Shown in pieces: positions 33,692 through 41,456 of a stretch of 64,000 bases of DNA. The notes below the pieces were generated by a model, which worked only from the letters and a program-made list of their open reading frames with translations, did no database searches and was not told the origin of the DNA. A program made the translations under genes and the position numbers. Positions within the stretch are counted from its first letter, which is position 1; every line of letters starts with the position of its first letter. The stretch covers positions 620,001-684,000 of the forward strand of contig NZ_BEWB01000004.1 in NCBI RefSeq assembly GCF_003112555.1, given 5' to 3'. The DNA comes from Streptomyces coelicoflavus. GTDB lineage: Bacteria; Actinomycetota; Actinomycetes; Streptomycetales; Streptomycetaceae.

Positions 33692-34114
33692 CTACAGCCC
33701 GAACAGCTCCGGCTCCGCCGCCAGTTCCTTGAAGCGCTGCCGCGGATCGGGCACCAGCCTGCGCTCGGTCAGGTCCATCAGCCCGCCGACGGCGTCGATC
33801 TCGGCGGCGACGGTGCCGTCGGCCTTGGTGACGACCTGACGGATCCGGAAGGTCTTGCCCCCGCCCCACTCGAACACGCAGCTCACCGCGACCTCGTCAC
33901 CGGCGAGCAGCTCCCGCCGGAACCGGATGGTCGTCTCCAGGGCCACCGGTCCGACCCCGCTCGCGACCAGCCCGGCCTGGCTGATCCCGGCCGCCCGGAG
34001 CAGCGACCAGCGGGCGTGCTCCGCGTAGTTCAGGTACACGGACTGGTTCAGATGGCCCTGGGTGTCGGTCTCGTACCCGCGGACGGTCACCGGGACGGAA
34101 AACGGCTCGCTCAC
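33692..34114 (-). CDS. 4HBT-type acyl-CoA thioesterase
   Basis: 140 residues from GTG 34114, with AGAGAGG upstream. Hotdog fold: the catalytic motif ETDTQGHLNQSVYLNYAEHARW carries the Asp of the 4-hydroxybenzoyl-CoA thioesterase/YbgC branch, then ETTIRFRRELLAGDEVAV and AEIDAVGGLMDL. It hydrolyses acyl-CoA thioesters; the substrate is unknown. It is the last of a run of minus-strand genes with loose spacing. Confidence 0.85.
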   Translation of the reverse strand: MSEPFSVPVTVRGYETDTQGHLNQSVYLNYAEHARWSLLRAAGISQAGLVASGVGPVALETTIRFRRELLAGDEVAVSCVFEWGGGKTFRIRQVVTKADGTVAAEIDAVGGLMDLTERRLVPDPRQRFKELAAEPELFGL

Positions 34115-34168
34115 CGCTGCTGCCTCTCTTCGCACCTGTAGGGACGGACCGATCCTGACATGCGGGCG

Positions 34169-34819
34169 TCACACCTTCCGCGGGGAGGCCAGCAGGTAAC
34201 GGGCCCGCGTGCGCGGCTCGGTGTGCTCCCCGACGTGCCAGCCGGCCCGCTCCAGCGTCTCCGCGCAGCCCCGCAGCGCGGCGCCGTCCGGCTCGTACAC
34301 GGCGACGGCCTCCGGCTGCGGCGTCGCCCGCACCCGGTACCCGTCCCCGCCGTCCGGGCCCGCGGGGCGGTGCCCGGCCGCCTCAAGGGCGAGCGCGGCG
34401 GCCCGCACCAGGTGCGACCGCTCCCAGGCGCACGGCCGGTCGGTGCTCCCGTCGGGGTGCGTCATCCGGCGCAGCTCCAGCAGCCCCTGCCAGGCGCCGC
34501 GCACCTCCCGCAGCCGCGCGGTCCCCGTGCCGCCGGGCGCGGTGTCCTCCCCGCCGACCCGCGCGGCGAACACACCCGCGGCGTCCGGTGGGGCGGGCGT
34601 CCCGTGCGCCGCCGTCACTCCGTCCGGCTCGCTGCCCGCCTCCCGTGTCCGGTGCCCGGCCGGGGTCAGGAAGTGGTCGTGCGGGGGCCGCGGATGCCGG
34701 AAGGCGAGCCCGCGCTTCACCAGCGCCGCGAGCTGGGCCGGCGTCCCCCGCAACCGCCCGGTGGCGGGATCGGCGGCGTCGATGATCCGCCGCTGCGCGG
34801 CGGTGGGAGACAGGGCCAC
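34169..34819 (-). CDS. Hypothetical protein with winged-helix-like N-terminus
   Basis: 216 residues from GTG 34819, with GGGGGAC upstream. The first 60 residues (LSPTAAQRRIIDAADPATG, then TPAQLAALVKRGLAFRH and FLTPAGHRTRE) read like a winged helix or a phage-type conserved fold, with a turn before a basic stretch. A Pro/Gly-rich linker follows, then a second segment with DRPCAWERSHLVRAAALALEAAGHRP. The C-terminus resembles a small alpha/beta unit (GWHVGEHTEPRTRARYLLAS). I cannot assign a family. It is 47 bases from the histidine-phosphatase gene. Confidence 0.65.
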   Translation of the reverse strand: MALSPTAAQRRIIDAADPATGRLRGTPAQLAALVKRGLAFRHPRPPHDHFLTPAGHRTREAGSEPDGVTAAHGTPAPPDAAGVFAARVGGEDTAPGGTGTARLREVRGAWQGLLELRRMTHPDGSTDRPCAWERSHLVRAAALALEAAGHRPAGPDGGDGYRVRATPQPEAVAVYEPDGAALRGCAETLERAGWHVGEHTEPRTRARYLLASPRKV

Positions 34820-34866
34820 GGCGCGTCCCCCTTCTCTCTTCGGCTCACCGGTGACGCCTTCGAAGA

Positions 34867-35466
34867 CTACGACGGAGGTCTGACATTCCAGGCGGCGATC
34901 ACCGGCCGCCCGTGCTCCGTGCCCAGCCGGCACAGCGTGCCCGTGCCCAACTGGAACAGCGACCCGTGGGACGCGGGAAGGCCCAGGTGCCGGGCGGTCA
35001 GCACCCGCAGGAAGTGCCCGTGCGCCACCAGCACCACGCACCCCTCGGTGTTGGCGAAGGCCGCCTCCACCGTGGCCAGCACCCGGTCGGCCCGCTCGCC
35101 CACCTGCTCGGGCGTCTCCCCGGGGTGGTCCGGCGGTCCGGGCGCGACCCCGTCCGTGAACAGGAACCAGTCCGGCCGGCTCCGGTGGATCTCGACGGTC
35201 GTGATCCCCTCGTAGCCGCCGTAGTCCCACTCGTGCAGGTCCGGCTCGATGCGCATCTCGTGCAGCCCGATCAGCTCGGCCGTCTCCCGGGCCCGCTGGA
35301 AGGGGCTGACGAAGGCGGCCCCGATCCGGTGCGACCGGATCAACGGCACCAGGCTCCGCGCCTGCTCCCGCCCCTTCTCGGTCAGCGGGACGTCCGTCAG
35401 CCCGGTGTGCCGCCCGGAGCGCGACCACTCGGTCTCACCGTGCCGGACCAGAAAAAGATCACCCAT
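34867..35466 (-). CDS. Histidine phosphatase family protein
   Basis: 199 residues from ATG 35466, with no strong ribosome site. The phosphoglycerate-mutase superfamily motif LVRHGETEW is at residues 6-14. SPFQRARETAEL and the second histidine in VVLVAHGHFLRVLTARHL complete the catalytic set. A DLHEWDYGGYEG acid motif is also present. It probably acts as a phosphomonoesterase on a small molecule rather than as a glycolytic mutase. The substrate is unknown. Confidence 0.88.
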   Translation of the reverse strand: MGDLFLVRHGETEWSRSGRHTGLTDVPLTEKGREQARSLVPLIRSHRIGAAFVSPFQRARETAELIGLHEMRIEPDLHEWDYGGYEGITTVEIHRSRPDWFLFTDGVAPGPPDHPGETPEQVGERADRVLATVEAAFANTEGCVVLVAHGHFLRVLTARHLGLPASHGSLFQLGTGTLCRLGTEHGRPVIAAWNVRPPS

Positions 35467-35521
35467 GCCACCAGGCTACGGCGAGTCCGTCGGCCCGGCC
35501 GTTTCCGGTGGCGTCTGCCGC

Positions 35522-36730
35522 CTACTGCCGGTACCCGCTCAGGAACCGCCCGATGCGGCCGATCGCAGCCTCCAGGTCGTCCGCGTGGGGGAGGGTCAGA
35601 ATGCGGAAGTGGTCGGGGGAGGGCCAGTTGAAGCCCGTCCCCTGCACCACCTGGATCTTCTCCCTGAGCAGCAGGTCCAGGACGAAGCGCTCGTCGTCGT
35701 GGATCCTGTGGACGGCCGGGTCGATGCGCGGGAAGGCGTACAGGGCGCCCTTGGGCTTGACGCAGGTGACGCCGGGGATCTCGTTCAGTTTCTCCCAGAC
35801 CACGTCCCGCTGTTCGCGCAGCCGCCCGCCGGGGGCGGTCAGCTCGTGGATGGACTGGCGGCCGCCGAGCGCGGCCTGGATGGCGTACTGGGCGGGCGCG
35901 TTGGCGCACAGGCGCATGGAGGCCAGCATGGTCAGGCCCTCCAGGTAGTCCTTCGCGTGCTGCTTCGGCCCCGTCACCACCAGCCAGCCGGAGCGGAAGC
36001 CCGCCACCCGGTAGGTCTTGGACAGGCCGCAGAAGGTCAGCACCACCAGGTCGGGGGCGAGGGCGGCGGCCGAGTGGTGCACGGCGTCGTCGTACAGGAT
36101 CTGGTCGTAGATCTCGTCGGCGAGGACCATCAGGCCGTGCCGGCGGGCGAGGTCGAGGATGCCCTCGACGATCTCCTTGGGGTAGACGGCGCCGGTGGGG
36201 TTGTTGGGGTTGATGATGACGACCGCCTTGGTGCGGTCGGTGATCTTCGACTCCATGTCGGCCAGGTCCGGGTACCAGTCGGCCTGCTCGTCGCAGAGGT
36301 AGTGCACCGCCTTGCCGCCCGCGAGGGTGGTCACCGCCGTCCAGAGGGGGAAGTCGGGGGCGGGGATCAGGACCTCGTCGCCGTCCTCGAGCAGGGCCTG
36401 TACGGCCATGGAGATCAGCTCGGAGACGCCGTTGCCCAGGTAGACGTCGTCCACGTCGACCTCCAGGCCGAGCGCCTGGTAGCGCTGGGCGACGGCCCGG
36501 CGGGCGGAGAGGATGCCGCGCGAGTCCGTGTAGCCGTGCGCCTGCGGCAGCATCCGGATCATGTCCTGGACGATCTCCTCCGGCGCCTCGAAGCCGAAGA
36601 GGGCCGGGTTGCCGGTGTTCAGGCGCAGGACGCTGTGGCCCGCCTCCTCCAGCGCGTTGGCCTGCTCGATGACCGGGCCGCGGATCTCGTAGCAGACCTC
36701 GCTGAGCTTGTTCGACTGCCGGAACTCCAT
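35522..36730 (-). CDS. AlaA-type PLP aminotransferase
   Basis: 402 residues from ATG 36730 after CCGGAGGGGAAG. Fold-type I class I aminotransferase: GYTDSRGILSARRAVAQRY, the PDFPLWTA site, IINPNNPTGAVYP, and the Schiff-base lysine in CGLSKTYRVAGFRSGW. The close match to E. coli AlaA-type glutamate-pyruvate aminotransferases suggests alanine synthesis. It is divergent from an HxlR regulator across a region with two operator-like dyads, so it is probably controlled by that regulator. Confidence 0.92.
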   Translation of the reverse strand: MEFRQSNKLSEVCYEIRGPVIEQANALEEAGHSVLRLNTGNPALFGFEAPEEIVQDMIRMLPQAHGYTDSRGILSARRAVAQRYQALGLEVDVDDVYLGNGVSELISMAVQALLEDGDEVLIPAPDFPLWTAVTTLAGGKAVHYLCDEQADWYPDLADMESKITDRTKAVVIINPNNPTGAVYPKEIVEGILDLARRHGLMVLADEIYDQILYDDAVHHSAAALAPDLVVLTFCGLSKTYRVAGFRSGWLVVTGPKQHAKDYLEGLTMLASMRLCANAPAQYAIQAALGGRQSIHELTAPGGRLREQRDVVWEKLNEIPGVTCVKPKGALYAFPRIDPAVHRIHDDERFVLDLLLREKIQVVQGTGFNWPSPDHFRILTLPHADDLEAAIGRIGRFLSGYRQ

Positions 36731-36760
36731 GCGCGGCTTCCCCTCCGGAATCTGGTGTTG

Positions 36761-36796
36761 CTTGGTTTTACCAAGTAGCAGCTTGGAAAGTCCAAC
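36761..36796. promoter_or_regulatory. Double CTTGG-N5-CCAAG operator
   Basis: CTTGGTTTTACCAAG (36761-36775) and CTTGGAAAGTCCAAC (36782-36796) are two dyads of the same design, with centres 21 bp apart, i.e. two helical turns. They cover the -35 region (TTGGAA, 36783-36788) of the HxlR gene, whose -10 is TACACT (36804-36809), and the promoter of the divergent aminotransferase. This fits cooperative dimer binding by the HxlR protein. Confidence 0.65.
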
Positions 36797-36817
36797 AACT
36801 TGTCTACACTGCGTCGC

Positions 36818-37474
36818 ATGTCACCACGTCCTCGCCGTAGCTACGACCAGTACTGTTCCGCCGCCCGCGCCCTCGACGCCGTCGGCGACCGCTGGACCCT
36901 GCTGATCGTCCGGGAGCTCCTCGCCGGTCCGCGGCGCTACACCGACCTGCACGCCGACCTCCCCGGCGTCAGCACGGACGTACTCGCCTCGCGGCTCAAG
37001 GACATGGAGCGCGACGGGCTGACGACCAGGCGCCGGCTGCCCCCGCCCGGCGCGGCGTACGTCTACGAACTCACCGCGCGGGGGCGGGACCTGCTGCCCG
37101 TCCTCGAGGCCCTCGGCGCGTGGGGCGCCGGGGAGCTGGGGGAGCGGCGGCCCACGGACGCCGTACGGGCGCACTGGTTCGCGCTGCCGCTGCTGCGGGC
37201 CCTGCGGGCGGCCGGGGCGGCGGAGGGACTGGTCGAAGTGCGGCTGGAGGAGGGCGACTTCCACCTGTACGCCGACGGCCCTGCCGACGGTGCGGGCGGT
37301 CCCGTGTACGGCGACGGGCCCGCGCCCGGGGAACCCGACGCCCGGCTCGTGCTGGACGCGGTGACGTGCGCGGCCCTCGGACGCGGCGAGACCGGTCTGC
37401 GGGACGCGGTGCGCGACGGCCGCGTCGAGGTCACCGGCGACGGCCCGGCGGCCAAGGCGCTGCGGGAGGGCTGA
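36818..37474 (+). CDS. HxlR family transcriptional regulator
   Basis: 218 residues from ATG 36818; a TTG 18 bases upstream is less likely. The transcript may be almost leaderless, since TACACT lies 8 bases before the ATG. The HxlR winged helix begins DQYCSAARALDAVGDRWTLLIVRELLAGPRRYTDL, here broken into pieces for length: the recognition part is GVSTDVLASRLKDMERDGL. A C-terminal SCP2-like domain follows (about 125-215). Autoregulation and control of the divergent aminotransferase are inferred. The last codons form the first unit of a 21 bp tandem repeat. Confidence 0.85.
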   Translation: MSPRPRRSYDQYCSAARALDAVGDRWTLLIVRELLAGPRRYTDLHADLPGVSTDVLASRLKDMERDGLTTRRRLPPPGAAYVYELTARGRDLLPVLEALGAWGAGELGERRPTDAVRAHWFALPLLRALRAAGAAEGLVEVRLEEGDFHLYADGPADGAGGPVYGDGPAPGEPDARLVLDAVTCAALGRGETGLRDAVRDGRVEVTGDGPAAKALREG

Positions 37475-37515
37475 AAGGCGCTGCGGGAGGATTGAAAGGC
37501 GCTGCGGGAGGGTGA
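37454..37515. repeat. 21 bp tandem repeat duplicating the HxlR stop codon
   Basis: AAGGCGCTGCGGGAGG starts each of three units (37454-37474, 37475-37495, 37496-37515). The first unit is the last six codons plus TGA of the HxlR gene, and each later unit carries its own TGA. It is a clear post-coding slippage product. Confidence 0.85.
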
Positions 37516-37521
37516 AACGGC

Positions 37522-37548
37522 AGAAGGCCCGCCGCGGGCGGGCCTTCT
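37522..37548. terminator. 12 bp stem-loop terminator
   Basis: Arms AGAAGGCCCGCC (37522-37533) and its complement (37537-37548) with loop GCG lie between the convergent HxlR and secreted-protein genes, serving either or both. Confidence 0.85.
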
Positions 37549-37575
37549 GAGGAGAGGTCGGGGAGGTCGGAGAGG

Positions 37576-38382
37576 TCAGGCGCCCGGCGGCACCCGGGAC
37601 GGCCGACCCGAACCGCGGGTCAGCGCGTAACCGCCGATGCCCGCGAGCGCGGCCAGTACGGCCCCGATCCCGCTCCACACCCAGCGGTCCGACCACCAGC
37701 CCGACGACCAGCCGTCCTCCGGCTCGATGGCGGACAGGACGGCGCTCTTGCCGTCCTCGTCGTCCTCGCCGGTGCCGGACGTCACCGCGATGCCCGGCAC
37801 CAGCGGCTCGGCCAGCGAACCGTCCACCGCCGCGGCGCCGCCGACGTCCTTCGACTCCACCCGGACCTCGGCGGAGACCGGCACGCCGAGGTCGGAGGCC
37901 GGCACGTTCACCGCCGTCAGCCGGAGGTAGTACGTGCCCGGCAGCGGGTCGTTGGCCCACGGCTCGGACCAGGCGCGCACGGTGCGCAGGACGCAGGCCA
38001 GCTCCAGGGAGGAGGTGCCCGCGTCCGCGGTGCGGGTCTGGGCGCCCCACTGGCAGGCCTGGCGGCGGCGCAGCCCGTCGTACACGTCGATCCGCCAGGT
38101 CTGGGCGGCGTGCGTCTCGGGCAGCTTCACCGTGGCCTTCACGGTGGGACGCTGTTCCGCGTCGGCGGGGAACGACCAGTACAGGTAGTCGCCGGCGGCG
38201 CCGTCGGCCGTGGCGACCTGCCCCTGCTCGAACTCGGCCGCCGTACGGAAGGACGTGCCCGCCGTGGTCGGCGCGTCACCGCCCTCGGACGGACTCGCGG
38301 AGGGCGAGGAGTCGGCCGCCGCGGGTGCCGCGGCGAGGCCGAGCAGCACGAAGGCCGCGGTCAACGCTCGGGTGAATCGCAT
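37576..38382 (-). CDS. Secreted membrane-anchored protein, VWA partner
   Basis: 268 residues from ATG 38382, overlapping the TGA of the von Willebrand gene. A signal peptide of about 23 residues ends APAAADSS. The body shows beta-rich jelly-roll character (WSFPADAEQRPTVKATVKL, TYYLRLTAVNVPASD). Residues about 232-255 (WVWSGIGAVLAALAGIGGY) form a C-terminal membrane anchor. It shares with the VWA protein the same architecture of external beta domain plus C-terminal helix, so they likely form a surface complex. Function unknown. Confidence 0.75.
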   Translation of the reverse strand: MRFTRALTAAFVLLGLAAAPAAADSSPSASPSEGGDAPTTAGTSFRTAAEFEQGQVATADGAAGDYLYWSFPADAEQRPTVKATVKLPETHAAQTWRIDVYDGLRRRQACQWGAQTRTADAGTSSLELACVLRTVRAWSEPWANDPLPGTYYLRLTAVNVPASDLGVPVSAEVRVESKDVGGAAAVDGSLAEPLVPGIAVTSGTGEDDEDGKSAVLSAIEPEDGWSSGWWSDRWVWSGIGAVLAALAGIGGYALTRGSGRPSRVPPGA

Positions 38383-39647
38383 CAGTTGGTCCTCCAGACC
38401 GCGAACCGCCAGCGCGAGAGCCAGCCCCACAGCAGACCGGCGACGAAGCCGACCAGCACCAGCAGGCCGAGCAGCCACCAGCCGCGCCCGAGGCCGAAGG
38501 CGGCCACGTCGTCGGAGTCGCCCGGACCGTCCACGACGTCGACGGTCAGCTCCAGCGGCAGACCCGGCGTGGTCTTCACGCCGGAGGCGACGGAGAAGGA
38601 GTTGGTGACCTGGAGGCACACGGCCTCGGCCGGGGCGTCCTCCTCGTCGCTCTCCGCCTTCGGGTAGCGCAGTCCCGTCGAGAGCACGTCGGTACGGCCG
38701 TTGCCCGCCGCCTCGCCGCGCACGATCTCCCGGCCGTGCACGGTCACCGCGCGCAGCAGCACGCCGTAGGACGGGTTCACGGCCCGGTCGGCGCCCACGC
38801 TCACGGAGGCGCGCAGCTCCTGGCCCGGCTCCACGTCCACGCGGTACCAGCGCTGCTGCCCGAACTCCTCGCGGTCGGTGTACAGCCCCGACTTGAGCGT
38901 CGGCGCCTTCGCGCACGCGTCCGCCCCCTCGGTGGCCACCGGCGTCACCACCGGGTCGGCCGCGCGGTCCACCAACTGGTTGACCTTGTCGGTCAGTTCG
39001 TCGGTGTGCTCGACCGAGGTGTACGTGCCGCCGGTCGCCTCGGCGATGCAGCTGAGCTGCTTGCGCAGCTTCGTGTTGGGGACCAGGCCCAGCGTGTCGA
39101 TCGTGACCCCGATGCCCTTGGCGGAGATCTCGCGGGCCACCTCGCACGGGTCGAGCGGGGCGCAGGTGTCCTCGCCGTCGCTGATCAGCACGATGCGCTT
39201 GGAGCCGTTGCCGCCCTCGAGGTCGTCGGCCGCCTTCAGCAGCGCGGGGCCGATCGGCGTCCAGCCGGTGGGCGAGAGGGTCGCCACCGCCGTCTTCGCC
39301 TCGGTGCGGTCCAGCGGGCCCACCGGGTAGAGCTGCGCGGTGTCCTTGCAGCCGGTCTTCCGGTCGTCGCCCGGGTAGTCGGCACCCAGCGTGCGGATGC
39401 CCAGTTGCACCTCTTCCGGCGTCGCGTCGAGCACCTCGTTGAACGCCTGCTTCGCCGCGGCCATGCGCGTACCGCCGTCGATGTCCCGCGTCCGCATCGA
39501 ACCGCTGACGTCGAGCACGAGGTCGACCTTCGGCGCGTCCTCACCCGTGGGTTCACCGGCGACCGCCCCGGCCGGGAACGCCATCCCCGCCGCCAGCGCG
39601 GCGAGCAGGGCACAGGCACCCGCCGCCAGCCGTGTTCTTGTGATCAT
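38382..39647 (-). CDS. Secreted von Willebrand factor type A protein
   Basis: 421 residues from ATG 39647. A signal peptide of about 30 residues is followed by a VWA domain (about 40-225) with the full MIDAS motif DVSGSM at the first strand, TPIGPAL with the conserved Thr, and ISDGEDT. Paired Cys residues suggest disulfides. A beta domain follows, then a C-terminal helix WWLLGLLVLVGFVAGLLWG and a basic tail. The metal-dependent VWA domain points to a surface adhesion or scaffold role. It is first in a two-gene operon with the protein ending at 37576. Confidence 0.85.
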   Translation of the reverse strand: MITRTRLAAGACALLAALAAGMAFPAGAVAGEPTGEDAPKVDLVLDVSGSMRTRDIDGGTRMAAAKQAFNEVLDATPEEVQLGIRTLGADYPGDDRKTGCKDTAQLYPVGPLDRTEAKTAVATLSPTGWTPIGPALLKAADDLEGGNGSKRIVLISDGEDTCAPLDPCEVAREISAKGIGVTIDTLGLVPNTKLRKQLSCIAEATGGTYTSVEHTDELTDKVNQLVDRAADPVVTPVATEGADACAKAPTLKSGLYTDREEFGQQRWYRVDVEPGQELRASVSVGADRAVNPSYGVLLRAVTVHGREIVRGEAAGNGRTDVLSTGLRYPKAESDEEDAPAEAVCLQVTNSFSVASGVKTTPGLPLELTVDVVDGPGDSDDVAAFGLGRGWWLLGLLVLVGFVAGLLWGWLSRWRFAVWRTN

Positions 39648-39699
39648 CGGCGGATCCTATTGATCAGGGGTGCCGCGTTCCAAAACGAGACCGCGCCGA

Positions 39700-39768
39700 T
39701 GCCGCGACTTCACCCGCCCCGACGGCGCGACTTCACGCGCCCCGACGCGGTGACTTCACGCGCCCCGC
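39700..39768. repeat. 23 bp tandem repeat across NIS gene stop codon
   Basis: Three units with core GCGACTTCACGCGCCCCGA (39700-39722, 39723-39745, 39746-39768) span the end of the minus-strand siderophore synthetase. Its TGA (39758-39756) lies inside the third unit. The remaining gap to the VWA gene (39648-39699) holds nothing recognisable. Confidence 0.8.
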
Positions 39769-41321
39769 AGGGGATTGGGCAGCTCCGCCCACAGATCGCC
39801 CGACCCCGCCGGTGAAGTCCGCATCAGCGTCAGCGCCTTCACCGGCAGCGGCTCCTCGCGCAGGGCCACGAGGTCATCGGTGCGCGGCAGTTCGGGCATC
39901 ACCGCCTCCAGGGCCTTCCGCAGCGCCGGTCCCGAGCCGGCCGTGGCGGCCAGCGCGCCGCCCACCAACGAGCCGAACAACTTGCGGCGCAGCGCCGCGG
40001 GTTCGTCCGTGAGCACCCGGGCGGGGAGGCCGGACACGGCGATGCCGTGCCGGGCCAGCCGGGACGGGGAGACACGGATGTCGGCCAGGTCGCGGTAGAC
40101 CAGGCGCAGCGGCTCGCCCGTGGGCGACAGCACGACGAGGAGGTTCTGACCGTGTGCCTCCAGAGCCACGCCCAGCTCCAGCGCACGCAGCCCGACGACG
40201 AGGGTGAGCCGGACGAAGGACGCCAACCACGCGGGCGAGTACGGCAGTTCCGTGGTCGCGAGAGCGGCCACCGGGACGACGTGCTCGCCCGGTGCGGCGT
40301 ACACCCGCGGCGACTCGCGCAGTACGGCGGCCAGGTCGGGGGAGTGGGCGGTGGCCGCGCCCAGCGTGCGGGTCACGTGGAGCAGGCCGTCCATGCGCGC
40401 CGCCAGCTCCTCCCCGAACGACGACAGGTCCGCCGAAGCGGCGATCGAGGCGACCGAGATGTCCCGCACCGAGGACGTCAGCCGGGCACTCAGCGCGGTC
40501 TTGACGTGCACCGATCCCGGCACGGCGAGGGTCCGCAGGGACATCAGCGGATGCGCGGCGGGCCCCGGCGCGAAGGGCGTCCTGAGCACATGCGCGGCCT
40601 GCCACGGATGCACCGGGACCAGCAACCGCGCCCCGTCCCGCAGCTCCGTGGGCCACACCCCCGTCACCAGGCACTCCGCCGCCGGGACCGGTACCAGGCC
40701 CAGCCCCACCACCGGCCCGTGCTCGGGCCCGTACGCGAGCTGCTCCGCCACCGAGAAGCCCGGCCGCGCGCGGCAGCCGGGGTGGTACGGATGACCGTCG
40801 ACGACCCGCCGCTCCCAGCTCCAGTCGCTGTCCGGCCACGCGTCGTCCGGCCACGCGTTGTCCGGCCACTCGTCCGGGTGATTCTCCCGCGCCCCCGCTG
40901 CCCCCGCCGCCACCGTCCTGGGCTGAGCCGCCCGCGACAGCGCCAACGACGCCACGCTGTGACCGAGTTCGGCGGCGAACTCCGCCGAGTGCGGTACGGC
41001 GAGGTCGGTCATCAGCCGCTCCGGGTCGTCGTACGCGGCCTCGCCCAGGCGTACGACCGCGACGTACGCGTCCGTGCGGTACGGGTCGGCGGCCGGACCG
41101 GTCAGCCGGCGGCCGTCCCGGAGGCGCAGGACGAGCCTCTCCCCGGACCGCCCCCGCCCCTCGATCCACGGCAGCGGTTCGAAGGCGAGGGCACGCCACA
41201 GCCGGGTCAGCACGGCCGCGCGGGCGCCGGGCAGCTCGGCGGTGAGGCCCGGGAGCAGACCGGGCCGCACGGCCGCCACTTCGCGGGCGACCCCGGCCTC
41301 GGCGGTGGAAGAACGATGCAC
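39756..41321 (-). CDS. NIS siderophore synthetase (IucA/IucC family)
   Basis: 521 residues from GTG 41321, 7 bases after GAGGAG. IucA/IucC landmarks: HPYHPGCRARPGFS with the ATP-site residues, YGPEHGPVVGLGLVPV, VPVHPWQ, the TALSARLTSSVRD segment, LEAHGQNLLVVL and VYRDLADIRVSP. The C-terminal FhuF-like portion ends ELPNPL. Such enzymes join a carboxylate (often citrate-derived or succinyl) to an amine with ATP. The repeated DEWPDNAWPDDAWPDSDW stretch near 160 is an unusual insert with an 8-10 residue periodicity. It is divergent from a second synthetase. Confidence 0.9.
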   Translation of the reverse strand: MHRSSTAEAGVAREVAAVRPGLLPGLTAELPGARAAVLTRLWRALAFEPLPWIEGRGRSGERLVLRLRDGRRLTGPAADPYRTDAYVAVVRLGEAAYDDPERLMTDLAVPHSAEFAAELGHSVASLALSRAAQPRTVAAGAAGARENHPDEWPDNAWPDDAWPDSDWSWERRVVDGHPYHPGCRARPGFSVAEQLAYGPEHGPVVGLGLVPVPAAECLVTGVWPTELRDGARLLVPVHPWQAAHVLRTPFAPGPAAHPLMSLRTLAVPGSVHVKTALSARLTSSVRDISVASIAASADLSSFGEELAARMDGLLHVTRTLGAATAHSPDLAAVLRESPRVYAAPGEHVVPVAALATTELPYSPAWLASFVRLTLVVGLRALELGVALEAHGQNLLVVLSPTGEPLRLVYRDLADIRVSPSRLARHGIAVSGLPARVLTDEPAALRRKLFGSLVGGALAATAGSGPALRKALEAVMPELPRTDDLVALREEPLPVKALTLMRTSPAGSGDLWAELPNPLRGA

Positions 41322-41336
41322 GGGCGGGCTCCTCGG

Positions 41337-41369
41337 GGTACGAGTCGGGTACGAGTCGGATACGACTGG
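41337..41369. promoter_or_regulatory. Three 11 bp direct repeats upstream of NIS genes
   Basis: GGTACGAGTCG (41337-41347), GGTACGAGTCG (41348-41358) and GATACGACTGG (41359-41369) are arrayed with an exact 11 bp period. A further pair of GACACGGCAC units follows at about 41373-41393. Helically phased repeats in a divergent promoter suggest an activator array. No DmdR-type iron box was seen. Confidence 0.6.
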
Positions 41370-41456
41370 GAGGACACGGCACGACACGGCACAGGTACGA
41401 CGCCAGACATACTGATCGTCTCCGCCTCTCCGCCATGGACAGACCGTAGGGAACGA

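Noticed and set aside
38382..39647. VWA protein as part of a ternary conflict system
   Set aside because: It has a signal peptide and C-terminal membrane anchor and its only partner is another surface protein, so an intracellular defence role is not supported.
41322..41456. Search for a DmdR/IdeR iron box between the siderophore synthetases
   Set aside because: No TTAGGTTAGGCT-like sequence is visible; only the 11 bp direct repeats were kept.
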